From: Bacillota bacterium
Lineage (GTDB): Bacteria; Bacillota; Clostridia; Oscillospirales; Ruminococcaceae
Direction: 5' to 3'
Length of the DNA stretch: 64,000 nucleotides
Assembly (NCBI GenBank): GCA_029572815.1
Contig: JAKPUQ010000004.1
Coordinates: forward strand, 83,361-147,360
Below the pieces are notes generated by a model. That model saw nothing but the letters and a program-made list of their open reading frames with translations, was not told the DNA's origin and searched no databases. Shown one piece after another: positions 7,879 through 16,963 of the stretch. A program made the translations under genes and the position numbers. Each line of letters begins with the position of its first letter. Position 1 is the stretch's first letter.

Positions 7879-9336
7879 ATGCTTGATAACAGACTGAAGA
7901 AGATAGCTGAGCTGGTCAGCGGAAATGGTATTGCTGTTGATGTGGGAACAGACCACGCCTACCTCGCGGCGGAGCTCATTAACAGCGGAAAGTGCAGCAG
8001 AGTCATTGCCTCCGATGTGAAAGAGGGACCTCTTGACTCGGCGCGGAATACGGTGGATAAGTACGGCATACAGGACAAGGTCGAGCTGGTGCTGTCCGAC
8101 GGACTGGAGAATGTATCACTTGACGGCGTTTCCGACGTTGTTATCGCAGGTATGGGCGGCGAGACTATAGCGGATATAATCGGCGCTGTAAAAATAGATT
8201 CCATAGATAAAATGAGCATCCGCTGGGTGCTTCAGCCAATGACCAAGCCCGAGATCCTCCGCAGAAAGCTCTATGAACATAACCTGGAGATCACAGGGGA
8301 GTATGTTGCGGAAGAAGGCGACAAGCTGTATGTTATAATGACGGCGGAGTATTGCCCCTTCCCGAGAAGACTCACCGAGGCTGAGTCGGTCTGCGGATTT
8401 TTCGATGACGAGGACAAAACTGCCAATAAATACCGTGCCCGTGAGGCAGAGCGCCTTGAAAAGGTCGCCGACAGTCTTGAAAAGGCAGGCAGAAACTCCG
8501 ACGCTCAGCACTACAGAGTCCTCGCACAAAAAGTTATAAACGGTATCGGCGTTGAGAATACTTGTGACGTTATTGAATACCTCAATGAGCTCTACCCCTT
8601 TGCTGCACAGGAGAAGTGGGATAACTCGGGCTATCTTGTGGAAAGCTCCGAGCAGGAGTGCAGCAGGATACTGCTGAGTCTTGATATTACCTCTGAAGCA
8701 GTAGATGAAGCAGACCTGAAGTGTGCCGAGCTCATTATCTCTCATCACCCCGTTATTTTTGAGCCGCGCAAGAGAATAAAGTGCAGCGACCCTGTCTACA
8801 AGCTCATTGCAAGCGGTATCGGAGCGGTTTGTATGCACACAAATCTGGACATAGCTGAGGGCGGTACAAACGGCGTGATTCTGCGCAAACTCAGCAGCAA
8901 GTTACGGATTTGCGGTGAGCCTGAGCCCTTTGAGGAGCTTGGCGGCGGAAACAGTCTGGGCTGGATAGTTACGCTTAATGAAGCTGTAAATGCAAGAAAG
9001 CTTGCAGAGGTCTGCAAAGAGATCTTCGGCTGTGAGTATGTAAGGACCTCGCATATCAGCAAAAAACTTGTGTCAAAAATTGCGTTTTGTTCAGGCTCAG
9101 GAGGCTCAATGCTGGGACTTGCCGGCGAAAAAGGCTGCGATGCGCTCATAACCGGCGATGTTAAACACGACGTATGGATAGACGCGAATAATTACGACAT
9201 CGCTCTTCTGGACTGCGGACATTTTCATACGGAAAACATTGTTCTTGAGGAGCTCCGCCGCGTACTTGAGGAGAAGTTCCCGCTTCTTGATATTGAGATC
9301 GCGGAGACTTCCGTTGATCCCTGTGATTATGTCTGA
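7879..9336 (+). CDS. TrmK tRNA methyltransferase fused to a Nif3-like domain
   Basis: 485 aa with two domains. Residues ~1-225 are TrmK-like (DUF633): a Rossmann methyltransferase with VDVGTDHAYL and IAGMGGETI, which in B. subtilis makes m1A22 in tRNA. Residues ~235-485 are a Nif3/YqfO-like metal-binding protein with ISHHPVIF, HTNLDIAEGG and DCGHFHTE supplying His/Asp/Glu ligands. In many Firmicutes these are two adjacent genes; here one frame runs through both. ATG 7879 is preferred to 7867 because GAGGTG lies before it. A missed indel at the junction could create the fusion artificially, given other indels in this window. Confidence 0.85.
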   Translation: MLDNRLKKIAELVSGNGIAVDVGTDHAYLAAELINSGKCSRVIASDVKEGPLDSARNTVDKYGIQDKVELVLSDGLENVSLDGVSDVVIAGMGGETIADIIGAVKIDSIDKMSIRWVLQPMTKPEILRRKLYEHNLEITGEYVAEEGDKLYVIMTAEYCPFPRRLTEAESVCGFFDDEDKTANKYRAREAERLEKVADSLEKAGRNSDAQHYRVLAQKVINGIGVENTCDVIEYLNELYPFAAQEKWDNSGYLVESSEQECSRILLSLDITSEAVDEADLKCAELIISHHPVIFEPRKRIKCSDPVYKLIASGIGAVCMHTNLDIAEGGTNGVILRKLSSKLRICGEPEPFEELGGGNSLGWIVTLNEAVNARKLAEVCKEIFGCEYVRTSHISKKLVSKIAFCSGSGGSMLGLAGEKGCDALITGDVKHDVWIDANNYDIALLDCGHFHTENIVLEELRRVLEEKFPLLDIEIAETSVDPCDYV

Positions 9337-9345
9337 GGTGAGACA

Positions 9346-10164
9346 ATGAGCATTTTCATATGTCCTGTATGCGGACAAAAACTTGATATATCGGGAAATT
9401 CCTACATCTGTCCCAAAAGGCACAGCTTCGACAGGGCGAAGAGCGGCTACGTCAATCTGCTGCTGTCAAAGCACATGGGCAAGACCGTTCACGGCGACAA
9501 CAAGCTTATGGTGCAGGCGAGGAGGAATTTCCTTGACAAGGGCTACTATAAGCCTCTGTGCGACGCCCTGCGTACTGCGGTTACGGAGTATTTTTCGGGC
9601 GGCACCATTATTGACGCAGGCTGCGGTGAAGGCTACTACACAGGCGCAATAATTGAGCAGTTTAAGCAGCTCGAAATTGCTGCGGAGGTCTGCGGTATAG
9701 ACATATCAAAAGCAGCAGTTGAGTACTGCGCAAAGCGGTGCAGGGACGCCGAACTGGCTGTGGCAAGCGTTTTTCATATCCCTGTTTCGGACGGCTCCTG
9801 CGATATGCTGGTGACACTTTTTGCTCCCTACTGCGGAGAGGAGTTCCGCAGAGTGCTGAAAAAAGGCGGTATCATGATAATGGCGATACCCTCGGCGGAG
9901 CACCTATGGGAGCTGAAGCAGGCTGTGTACGATACTCCCTACAAGAATGAGGTCAAGCCCTACGAGCTTGAGGGCTTTGAGTTCCTTAGTGCACAAAAAG
10001 TCACATATGACATGAAGCTTGAGTCCTCCGAGGATATCATGGCACTGTTTTCCATGACGCCCTACTACTACCGCACGGGACGGGATCAGCAGGAGCGCCT
10101 TAATAAGCTGGACAGTCTCAGCACAAAAGCTGACTTTGAGCTTTTAGTATATCGCAATATTTGA
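9346..10164 (+). CDS. rlmA: RlmA-type 23S rRNA (guanine-N1) methyltransferase
   Basis: 272 aa. The N-terminal zinc finger is CPVCGQ...CPKRHSFD, followed by the family sequence SGYVNLLLSKHMGKTVHGDN. The SAM site is DAGCGEGYYT near residue 85. RlmA enzymes methylate N1 of a guanine in helix 35 of 23S rRNA (G745 or G748). The start is 9 nt after the TrmK-Nif3 stop with a GAGGTGAG ribosome site, so the two RNA-modification genes are co-transcribed. The paralogue type (RlmAI or RlmAII, the latter linked to tylosin resistance) cannot be separated here. Confidence 0.86.
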   Translation: MSIFICPVCGQKLDISGNSYICPKRHSFDRAKSGYVNLLLSKHMGKTVHGDNKLMVQARRNFLDKGYYKPLCDALRTAVTEYFSGGTIIDAGCGEGYYTGAIIEQFKQLEIAAEVCGIDISKAAVEYCAKRCRDAELAVASVFHIPVSDGSCDMLVTLFAPYCGEEFRRVLKKGGIMIMAIPSAEHLWELKQAVYDTPYKNEVKPYELEGFEFLSAQKVTYDMKLESSEDIMALFSMTPYYYRTGRDQQERLNKLDSLSTKADFELLVYRNI

Positions 10165-10185
10165 TTAGATTGGCAGCGCACAAAA

Positions 10186-10194
10186 TGTTATAAT
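10186..10194 (+). promoter_or_regulatory. Extended -10 promoter of rqcH
   Basis: TG-n-TATAAT (10186-10194) without a convincing -35 at proper spacing; probably an extended -10 promoter for the rqcH-mpg-araC-type group. Confidence 0.55.
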
Positions 10195-10283
10195 AAACAT
10201 AGAAAAGAATATGTGCAATTCCTACAGAGCAGCAGTGTCAGTCTTATCACTCTTTCACAATAAAACAGCAAAGGATTGATTTT

Positions 10284-12035
10284 ATGGCTCTGGATGGAGC
10301 ATTCTTATATACAGTCAGGAACGAACTCCTTCCCCTTATCGGCGGAAGGGTCGAGAAAATACATCAGCCCTCCCGCGAGGAGGTCATCATCTCTATCCGC
10401 ACAAAAAACGGCAGCAAAAAGCTGTATATCTCCGCCAACGCAGGCAGTGCGAGAGTCCACATTACGGAAAACACAGTGGATAACCCACAGACTCCGCCTA
10501 TGTTCTGTATGCTTCTCAGAAAGCGTCTTGGCAGCGGCAAGCTTATTGATATACGTCAGGACGGTCTGGAGCGTATACTATTTCTGGACTTTGAATGCGT
10601 AAACGAGCTTGGCGACATAGTTACCGTGACCCTTGCGGTGGAGATAATGGGTCGCTGCTCCAACCTTATAATAGTAAGCGGCGAAGGCAGAGTCATCGAC
10701 AGTATCAAGCGCGTTGACGAGGAGATGTCCCGTGAGCGAATGGTGCTTCCGGGAATGGAGTACACACTCCCTCCCCGTGATGACAGGCTGAATTTCCTCA
10801 CCTGCGAGCCTGAGGAGATAAAGGTACGTCTTGCCGAAACTCAGCCCAAGGAGCTGTCAAAGGCTCTTATACGTATTTTTGAGGGTATTTCTCCCATACT
10901 TGCCCGTGAGTGGGCTTACTTTGCAGGCAGGGGAGCGCACATCGAAAGCGATACCATCAGCAGCGACCAGCTTGACAGACTGCTGTTTACAATAAAACGT
11001 ACCCGCGAGCAGGTACTCGAAGGCGAGTGCCGCTTCTCGGTGGTCAGCGACAAGGAAGGTCAGCTGAAGGACTTTTCCTTCGTGCGCCTTTCACAGTTCG
11101 GAACACTTATGTATACCAAGGAGCTCTCGGGGCCCTCGGAGCTTCTGGACTATTTCTATTCGGAACGCGACCGCGCAGCCCGTACAAAGCAGCGTGCAAA
11201 CGACCTTTTCAAGCTGCTCATGAACCTTACTGACAGGACCTCAAGGCGTATTGCCGCCCAGCGTGAGGAGCTGGATGCCTGTGCCGACAAGGATCGTGCA
11301 AAGCTGTTCGGCGACCTTATCTCCGCCAATATGTACCGCATACAGAAGGGCGACAGCAGCGCTGTTGTGGAGAATTTCTATGACGAGGAGTGTCCGCAGG
11401 TGACGATACCTCTGGACGTGAGAAAGACTCCTGCCCAGAACGCCCAGCATTACTACGGCGAATACAAGAAGTCTGTTACTGCCGAGGAGAAGCTGGCGGA
11501 GCAGATACAGAAAGGTGAGGATGAGCTTCAGTATCTTGAGAGCGTATTCGATTCGCTCACCAGAGCTTCCTCCGAAAACGATATAATCCAGCTGAGACTG
11601 GAGCTGCGTGAGCAGGGCTATGTCCGCTACGCAGGCGGAAAGGCGAAGCCGCCAAAGGCTCTGCCGCCCATTGAGTACAAGTCCAGCGACGGCTTCTCCA
11701 TACTTGTGGGACGAAATAACAAGCAGAACGACCAGCTGAGCCTTAAATTTGCGGAAAAGACCGATATATGGCTCCATACTCAGCTTATCACGGGCTCCCA
11801 TGTCCTTATTCTGACAGACGGCGAGACTCCTCCCGACAAGACCATCGAGGAGGCTGCGGTGATAGCTGCGGTCAACAGCAGCGGCAGGGATTCTGGCCTT
11901 GTTCCCGTGGACTACTGCCTTGCACGCTATGTAAAGAAGCCCGCAGGTGCTAAGCCGGGCAAGGTCATTTTTACCAACTACAAGACCGCTTTTGTCAAGC
12001 CCGACCGCGAGCTTGAACAGAGCCTGAGGGTATGA
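10284..12035 (+). CDS. rqcH: RqcH/NFACT ribosome quality-control protein
   Basis: 583 aa NFACT-family protein (older names FbpA, fibronectin-binding). The N-terminal NFACT-N domain begins ALDGAFLYTVRNELLP and includes the EIMGRCSNLIIV motif. A central coiled coil follows (~290-420), and the C-terminal NFACT-R domain has DIWLHTQLITGSHVLI. In Firmicutes RqcH binds stalled 60S-equivalent 50S subunits and recruits tRNA-Ala to add C-terminal Ala tails that mark peptides for degradation. Length and all domains are normal. Its stop is 1 nt from the next ATG, so it is translationally coupled to the glycosylase gene. Confidence 0.92.
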   Translation: MALDGAFLYTVRNELLPLIGGRVEKIHQPSREEVIISIRTKNGSKKLYISANAGSARVHITENTVDNPQTPPMFCMLLRKRLGSGKLIDIRQDGLERILFLDFECVNELGDIVTVTLAVEIMGRCSNLIIVSGEGRVIDSIKRVDEEMSRERMVLPGMEYTLPPRDDRLNFLTCEPEEIKVRLAETQPKELSKALIRIFEGISPILAREWAYFAGRGAHIESDTISSDQLDRLLFTIKRTREQVLEGECRFSVVSDKEGQLKDFSFVRLSQFGTLMYTKELSGPSELLDYFYSERDRAARTKQRANDLFKLLMNLTDRTSRRIAAQREELDACADKDRAKLFGDLISANMYRIQKGDSSAVVENFYDEECPQVTIPLDVRKTPAQNAQHYYGEYKKSVTAEEKLAEQIQKGEDELQYLESVFDSLTRASSENDIIQLRLELREQGYVRYAGGKAKPPKALPPIEYKSSDGFSILVGRNNKQNDQLSLKFAEKTDIWLHTQLITGSHVLILTDGETPPDKTIEEAAVIAAVNSSGRDSGLVPVDYCLARYVKKPAGAKPGKVIFTNYKTAFVKPDRELEQSLRV

Positions 12036-12036
12036 T

Positions 12037-12555
12037 ATGAACAAGAGGATAGACCCCGAGTTCTTCCACCGCGATGTTCTGGAGGCTGCTCCCGACCTTG
12101 TGGGGAAGATTCTTGTACACCGCCTTCCCGACGGTACTGAGCTCCGCGAGCGTATAGCTGAGGTGGAGGCGTACAGAGGCGAGGAGGACAAGGGCTGCCA
12201 CGCCGCAAAGGGAAGAACAAGGCGGACGGAGCTGCTCTACGGTGAGAGCGGTATTATATATGTATACCTTTGCTACGGTATGCACTGGCTCATGAATGTT
12301 ATAACAGGGGAGAAGGATCAGCCCCAGGGACTCCTTCTTCGTGCAGGAGAAAAATTTGACGCGCCTGCAAAACTGACAAAAAATATGATGATCGACGGAA
12401 GCTTCAATGGTATTGATCTTCGCAGCTGCGAGGAGATATGGTTCGAGGACGACGGCTTTCGTCCTTCCATAAGGACTGCCCCGAGAGTAGGCATAGACTA
12501 CGCAGGGGAGTACTGGAAGGACGTAGAGTGGCGTTTCATCGGCAGCGAGGAGTGA
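12037..12555 (+). CDS. 3-methyladenine DNA glycosylase (AAG/MPG family)
   Basis: 172 aa, slightly shorter than the usual 180-200. The family core is present: EVEAYRGEEDKGCHAAKGRT with the catalytic Glu and Tyr, then YGESGIIYVYLCYGMHWLMNV and QGLLLRAGE. The enzyme flips out alkylated or deaminated purines and cuts the glycosidic bond in base-excision repair. The start follows rqcH by one base. The C-terminal RTAPRVGIDYAGEYW matches the family end, so it is complete. Confidence 0.93.
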   Translation: MNKRIDPEFFHRDVLEAAPDLVGKILVHRLPDGTELRERIAEVEAYRGEEDKGCHAAKGRTRRTELLYGESGIIYVYLCYGMHWLMNVITGEKDQPQGLLLRAGEKFDAPAKLTKNMMIDGSFNGIDLRSCEEIWFEDDGFRPSIRTAPRVGIDYAGEYWKDVEWRFIGSEE

Positions 12556-12559
12556 TGTT

Positions 12560-13336
12560 GTGAATATACGGTGTTTAGGCTGTAATTCCATATATGACAG
12601 CAGCTCGGTCTTTCGCAGGGCTGCAACAGGCGAATACATGATAATGCTCACAAGGAGCCGATGTCGGTTCGATATAAACGGGCTCACCATGAGGGTGCCG
12701 CAGGACGCCTTCATTATCTGTGACGGAAGGCTTCCCGTGGTCTATGCGGCTGATGACAGTCCGCTTATCTGCGACTGGATATGCTTTGACGGCGAGGACG
12801 AAAAGGAGTTCATCGACGCCCTGGAGCTCATATTCAACCGCCCTGTGCTCTTTGCGGATACGGATTTTATTGGCGAGCTCATGCGCAATATAGCTTCTGA
12901 GTACTACTCTCTGGCTTCGCGGAGAGCGAAAATGCTGGAGAACCTTATGCGTCTGCTGCTTGTTAAGGCAGGGGATGCCATGAACCGCGGCGGCGAGAAG
13001 GTACAGACCTCCGAGCCACACTATGCAATGCTCATTGAGCTCCGCGAAAAGATATACCGCAATCCGCAGATGAAGTGGAACGTGGATACCATGGCAGCGT
13101 ATGTGAGTATGTCACGCTCATATTTCCAGCACCTTTACCGTGAGACCTTCGGGGTGTCCTGCATTGCCGATGTAATCAGCGGTAAGATAGAAAAGGCGAA
13201 GGAGATACTCACCGAGACGGGCTGCACTGTTTCTCAGGTTGCGGCGATGTGCGGATACGACAACGAGGAGCACTTCATGCGCCAGTTTAAAAAGATAGTA
13301 GGAGTGACTCCGACCCGATACAGAAAGCAAGTATAA
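12560..13336 (+). CDS. AraC-family transcriptional regulator
   Basis: 258 aa beginning at GTG 12560, just after the glycosylase stop. The N-terminal ~140 residues look like a cupin-type ligand domain. The C-terminal ~100 residues carry two helix-turn-helix units (WNVDTMAAYVSMSRSYFQHLYRETF and TVSQVAAMCGYDNEEHFMRQFKK) and end VTPTRYRK, the AraC/XylS signature. The ligand and targets are unknown. It is co-directional with the upstream repair gene and followed by a terminator; the next gene set (13.7 kb) is a possible but unproven target. Confidence 0.9.
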   Translation: MNIRCLGCNSIYDSSSVFRRAATGEYMIMLTRSRCRFDINGLTMRVPQDAFIICDGRLPVVYAADDSPLICDWICFDGEDEKEFIDALELIFNRPVLFADTDFIGELMRNIASEYYSLASRRAKMLENLMRLLLVKAGDAMNRGGEKVQTSEPHYAMLIELREKIYRNPQMKWNVDTMAAYVSMSRSYFQHLYRETFGVSCIADVISGKIEKAKEILTETGCTVSQVAAMCGYDNEEHFMRQFKKIVGVTPTRYRKQV

Positions 13337-13366
13337 AAAAGGCAGTCTATTGGCAGAGCCTTTTGA
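13337..13366 (+). terminator. Terminator after the AraC gene
   Basis: AAAAGGC 13337-13343 pairs with GCCTTTT 13358-13364 around a 14-nt loop; short T tract. Confidence 0.6.
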
Positions 13367-13766
13367 AATAGACGTTAAAAAAACAACGAAATGACGGCAT
13401 TTGTGTCAATTATTGCGGAACGCTGTTCAAAAATTGCTAAAAATAAGTTTTAAGGAGGCATTTAATCTCAAAAACTTACATTTATAACGTGTTGAAACTG
13501 TGAAAAATTAATAAAAATATATGAATTATTGATGTACAAATACAGAGAATGAACTTTGAACAGCAGCTTCTGACAGAAAAATCAGCTCCTGAAATGACGT
13601 AATATAGCTGAATTCGCGCGGTGTGTGAAAAATTGCGGTGGGATATTGAAGATTTGGTGAATTTTTAGCAAACTTAAGACTATTTTAAGGAAACGTCACT
13701 ATAATATAATCAAACGATACGAAAGGAGTGTGAGCTTCGGGCGGCAGGACCGCTGCGAAGGCGATT
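13367..13766. other. AT-rich 400-nt gap before the VTC gene
   Basis: No gene is supported. Overlapping TATAAT hexamers at 13700-13710 are probable -10 elements, but no good -35 sits 16-18 nt upstream, which hints at an activator-dependent promoter. Between an AAAGGAG at 13722-13728 and ATG 13767 there is a small GCGG/CCGC hairpin. Confidence 0.5.
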
Positions 13767-14579
13767 ATGGCTATTAATGCATTCGCTCGTAAAGAGATCA
13801 AGTTCCTCCTTAATATGGATCAGTATCACGGACTCATGGAGGTCATAAACCAGTATATGAACCCCGACAAGTTCTGCATAGGCGGAAAAGAGTACGGAAT
13901 TTACAACATCTATTATGATACACCTGATGATTTTCTTATAAGGGAGTCACTGTCAAAGCCTTATTATAAGGAGAAGATCAGGCTCCGCAGTTACTATTCA
14001 CCTGCGTCACCTGACGATACAGTGTTCCTTGAGATAAAGAAGAAGATCGGCGGCATCGTTACCAAGAGGAGAGTGTCCATGACTCTGGCTGAGTCAGATG
14101 CTTATCTCCGTGACCGTTCAAAGCCCGAGTGTACAAAGTACATCACTGAGCAGGTTTTCAGAGAGCTGGACGTGTTCCTTGATAACTACCCCATAGCTCC
14201 CAAGCAGTATATCAGCTATCAGCGTGAGGCTTTCTTCGGTAAGGATGACGGAGACTTCCGCCTTACATTCGACAGAAAGATCACAGAGCGCCGCTATGAT
14301 CTGGGACTGAACTACGAGAGCTACGGCAACTACATAATCGGTGCTGACCAGAGACTCATGGAGGTCAAGGTCTCCAATGCGATACCCGACTGGCTGGTAA
14401 ATAAGCTTTCAGAGCTTGAGATCTATAAGACCAGCTTCTCAAAATACGGAAGAGCCTACCAGAACTTCATAAAGAGCCAGGTAGAGGGCGCTCAGCAGGC
14501 GTCGGGAGGCAGGCCGCGTATATATATATCGGGGATCTCAATGGTAAACAACAACATCATTATGAACAGGAGCGTATAA
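13767..14579 (+). CDS. VTC-domain polyphosphate polymerase
   Basis: 270 aa with the VTC/TTM tunnel fold. Basic and acidic tunnel motifs appear in order: ARKEIKFLL near residue 8, IYYDT near 49, KEKIRLRSYY near 70, FLEIKKK near 91, TKRRVSM near 98, LTFDRKITERRY near 170, LMEVKV near 193 and TSFSKYGRAY near 212. VTC proteins polymerise phosphate from ATP into polyphosphate in yeast; in bacteria the domain usually stands without SPX, as here. GAAGG before ATG 13767 serves as ribosome site. It is followed after 4 nt by a DUF4956 gene, the standard partner, so they form one operon. Confidence 0.88.
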   Translation: MAINAFARKEIKFLLNMDQYHGLMEVINQYMNPDKFCIGGKEYGIYNIYYDTPDDFLIRESLSKPYYKEKIRLRSYYSPASPDDTVFLEIKKKIGGIVTKRRVSMTLAESDAYLRDRSKPECTKYITEQVFRELDVFLDNYPIAPKQYISYQREAFFGKDDGDFRLTFDRKITERRYDLGLNYESYGNYIIGADQRLMEVKVSNAIPDWLVNKLSELEIYKTSFSKYGRAYQNFIKSQVEGAQQASGGRPRIYISGISMVNNNIIMNRSV

Positions 14580-14583
14580 TTTT

Positions 14584-15324
14584 ATGTTTGAACATGGTTT
14601 TTTCGGAAATGTACTTTCAAAGTATTATGAAAGTGACTCGGTGATCAACAGCAGCAGTTCTGCTTTGGGTACCATCAAGCCCGGGGAGTTCTTCCTCTGT
14701 GTGGGAGCGGCACTCGTTATCGGCTTCCTTATAAGCCTTATCTACATAGTTACCCACAGAAAAGAAGGCTATTCACAGAGCTACGTGCTTACAATGATAA
14801 TGCTTCCCACTATCGTATCACTGATACTTCTCCTCATCAATACTACTGCGGGTGCTCTCAGCCTTGCAGGTGCATTCACCCTTGTACGATTCCGAAGCGT
14901 GGCAGGAGACCCGAAGGATATAGCTTATATCTTCTTCGCAATGGCAGCAGGTGTTGCCTGCGGAATCGGCTACATCGGATTTGCTATCGTATTCTTCATC
15001 ATTCTGGGCGCTGTAATGTTCATTCTCAGCGAGACTGATTTCGGCGGCTGCAAGAAGAGACACATGACCCTGAAGATAGCTATCCCCGAGAACCTGGACT
15101 ATCAGGGAGTTTTTGAACCCGTGCTTTCAAGATACACAACATTCCACAAGCTCAGAAGAGTAAAGACCACAAACTTCGGTACACTGTTCGAGCTCATCTA
15201 CAGTGTTGATGTTCTTGAGAACGTTGACCAGAAGAAGTTCGTTGACGAGCTCCGCGCACTCAACGGCAATATGACCATCAATCTCGTATTCTTCAAGTAC
15301 GATGATAAGATCTACGAAAACTAA
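14584..15324 (+). CDS. DUF4956 integral membrane protein
   Basis: 246 aa. Four or five membrane segments lie in residues ~32-150 (FFLCVGAALVIGFLISLIYIV, the LPTIVSLILLLIN region, then a long AYIFFAMAAGVACGIGYIGFAIVFFIILGA span), followed by a ~90-residue cytoplasmic domain. GAFTLVRFRSVAGDPKDIAYIFFAMAAG is the conserved core of DUF4956. No function is established; it almost always travels with VTC-type polymerases, which suggests a membrane anchor or export channel. It is 4 nt downstream of the VTC gene. Confidence 0.87.
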   Translation: MFEHGFFGNVLSKYYESDSVINSSSSALGTIKPGEFFLCVGAALVIGFLISLIYIVTHRKEGYSQSYVLTMIMLPTIVSLILLLINTTAGALSLAGAFTLVRFRSVAGDPKDIAYIFFAMAAGVACGIGYIGFAIVFFIILGAVMFILSETDFGGCKKRHMTLKIAIPENLDYQGVFEPVLSRYTTFHKLRRVKTTNFGTLFELIYSVDVLENVDQKKFVDELRALNGNMTINLVFFKYDDKIYEN

Positions 15325-15359
15325 ATATAAATAAAGAAGAAATACTACCCTCTTACTTA

Positions 15360-15402
15360 AAAATTTGTCAGACTTGATATGCTTTGAGTCTGGCAAATTT
15401 TG
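15360..15402 (+). terminator. Hairpin after the DUF4956 gene
   Basis: AAAATTTG plus CAGACT at 15360-15374 pair with AGTCTG plus CAAATTTT at 15387-15401. The stem could stop transcription or attenuate the lipoprotein gene that begins 28 nt later. Confidence 0.7.
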
Positions 15403-15429
15403 TATATGGGGAAAAAAGGAGTGCTTATT

Positions 15430-16800
15430 ATGAAATATAGAAGGTTAATGGCAGCAGTTGCAGCAATGGTAGTTATGGCATCAATGGTTTCCTGCGGAAA
15501 GGATAAGAAAAGCAGTACAGTGACCACATCTGAAAGTCCGGCAGCTACAGATACAAATACAGCCGGCAGCGATACTACAACTGCTGACAAGGAGGAGACT
15601 ACTGACTCCGACGGGGAAAAAACTACCACAAAGGCTAAGGAAAAGGACGATAAGTCTGAGACCACTACCACAAAGGCAGGGGAGAAGAAGGCTGATACTA
15701 CAACTACAGCAAAAAGCGGCTCCTCCGGCGGCAGCAACAGCGGCGGAAACTCCTCCTCCGGCGGAAGCAGTTCAGGGGGAAGCGGATCGTCCGGCGGCAG
15801 CTCCTCTGGAAACAGCTCGGAAGGCAGCGGCGGCAGTACCTCGGGAGGCGGTTCGGGTGACACAGGCACGGTCAAGGAGTATACTGCTGAGATCGTCCTT
15901 GGCAGCACTCCTAAGGTAACAGGCAGCAACGTGACCGTAAACGGCTCAACAGTCATCATAACAGCAGAAGGCGATTATATCTTCTCTGGAAGCGTTTCCG
16001 AGGGACAGATAGTCGTAAAGACAGGAGTTGCAAAGACTGAGGACAAGGTCACGATAGTTCTTAACGGCGTTGGCATATCGAATTCTTCCCAGCCTGCAAT
16101 ATTTATAGAGGAGTGCAAGCGCTGCACTATCAAACCGAAGGAAGGCTCTGTGAACTACGTTTCCAGCGGCGTTGAGAAAAAAAGCGCTCATGAAACAGGA
16201 GCCATATTCTCCAATGATACTATAAAGCTCAAGGGCAACGGCGAGCTGAATATTACCGCAACAGCTTCCCACGGAATCAACAGCGATGACGATGTTGTCA
16301 TCGAGAGCGGTACATATAATATAGAATCACGTAAATCAGGCATTATAGCTAACACTGATGTCACGATAAATGACGGAAATATCCATGTCAAGTCCGGCAC
16401 AAACGGCATCAAGTCCGAGGGAACGCTCAACGTTAATGGCGGATATACCGTTATCTCGGGCGGTACAAAGGAAGAGAAGAGTGCAGTTTATGCCTACAGT
16501 ACATTCAGCTACACAAACGGTTATCTCTATGCGGCGGGCAACAAGGTCTCCACTCCCACATATTCCGACCATCCTTACATAGTTGCTGACCTTGGCGAGG
16601 TCGTTGGCGGCGGAAGCACAGTGGAAATGGTGCTTGACGGAACGCAGGTAGTGTCCATGGAACCCCACAATGAATTCCGCTGTCTGATGATGCTCTCGCC
16701 AGATGTACATGAGGGTTCAAATTTCTACACAGTAATCAACGGAAACAGCAGCAGCGAATTCAACGTATCTGGGGGACAAAACCTGTTTTCACTGAAATAA
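15430..16800 (+). CDS. Lipoprotein with DUF4353-type beta-helix carbohydrate-binding domain
   Basis: 456 aa. A lipoprotein signal ends in SMVSC with Cys22, then comes a Thr/Lys and Gly/Ser-rich linker to ~residue 145 and a right-handed-helix-like domain (~150-456). Motifs GDYIFSGSVSEGQIVVK, KVTIVLNGVGISNSSQPAIFI and GINSDDDVVIESGTYNI fit the Cthe_2159/DUF4353 family; as I recall, the C. thermocellum member binds cellulose and polygalacturonate. ATG 15430 follows AAGGAG; the longer frame from 15400 would bury the signal. It is the third member of the VTC-DUF4956 set and would be anchored on the outer membrane face. Actual ligand unknown. Confidence 0.82.
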   Translation: MKYRRLMAAVAAMVVMASMVSCGKDKKSSTVTTSESPAATDTNTAGSDTTTADKEETTDSDGEKTTTKAKEKDDKSETTTTKAGEKKADTTTTAKSGSSGGSNSGGNSSSGGSSSGGSGSSGGSSSGNSSEGSGGSTSGGGSGDTGTVKEYTAEIVLGSTPKVTGSNVTVNGSTVIITAEGDYIFSGSVSEGQIVVKTGVAKTEDKVTIVLNGVGISNSSQPAIFIEECKRCTIKPKEGSVNYVSSGVEKKSAHETGAIFSNDTIKLKGNGELNITATASHGINSDDDVVIESGTYNIESRKSGIIANTDVTINDGNIHVKSGTNGIKSEGTLNVNGGYTVISGGTKEEKSAVYAYSTFSYTNGYLYAAGNKVSTPTYSDHPYIVADLGEVVGGGSTVEMVLDGTQVVSMEPHNEFRCLMMLSPDVHEGSNFYTVINGNSSSEFNVSGGQNLFSLK

Positions 16801-16928
16801 CAACGAATTTTCATAAATAAAGTGTAAATTGAGAATATCAGAAAACATATTAATAAAAAATTGACAATAAAAAATAAGAAAAAAGTGAGAAAACTACACA
16901 ATAATCTATTTTTGTTTATAAACGTATA

Positions 16929-16957
16929 TTTACAAACGGGCAGTTTTGCAATATAAT
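16929..16957 (+). promoter_or_regulatory. Sigma-A promoter of candidate small RNA
   Basis: TTTACA, 17-nt spacer, TATAAT; predicted start near 16964. No open reading frame follows, so the product is probably an RNA. Confidence 0.75.
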
Positions 16958-16963
16958 AATATC

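Noticed and set aside
13730..13777. 15-codon leader peptide overlapping the VTC start (GTG 13730)
   Set aside because: The AGGAG lies only 1 nt from the GTG, too close for initiation, and the peptide has no feature such as repeated codons that would suggest attenuation.
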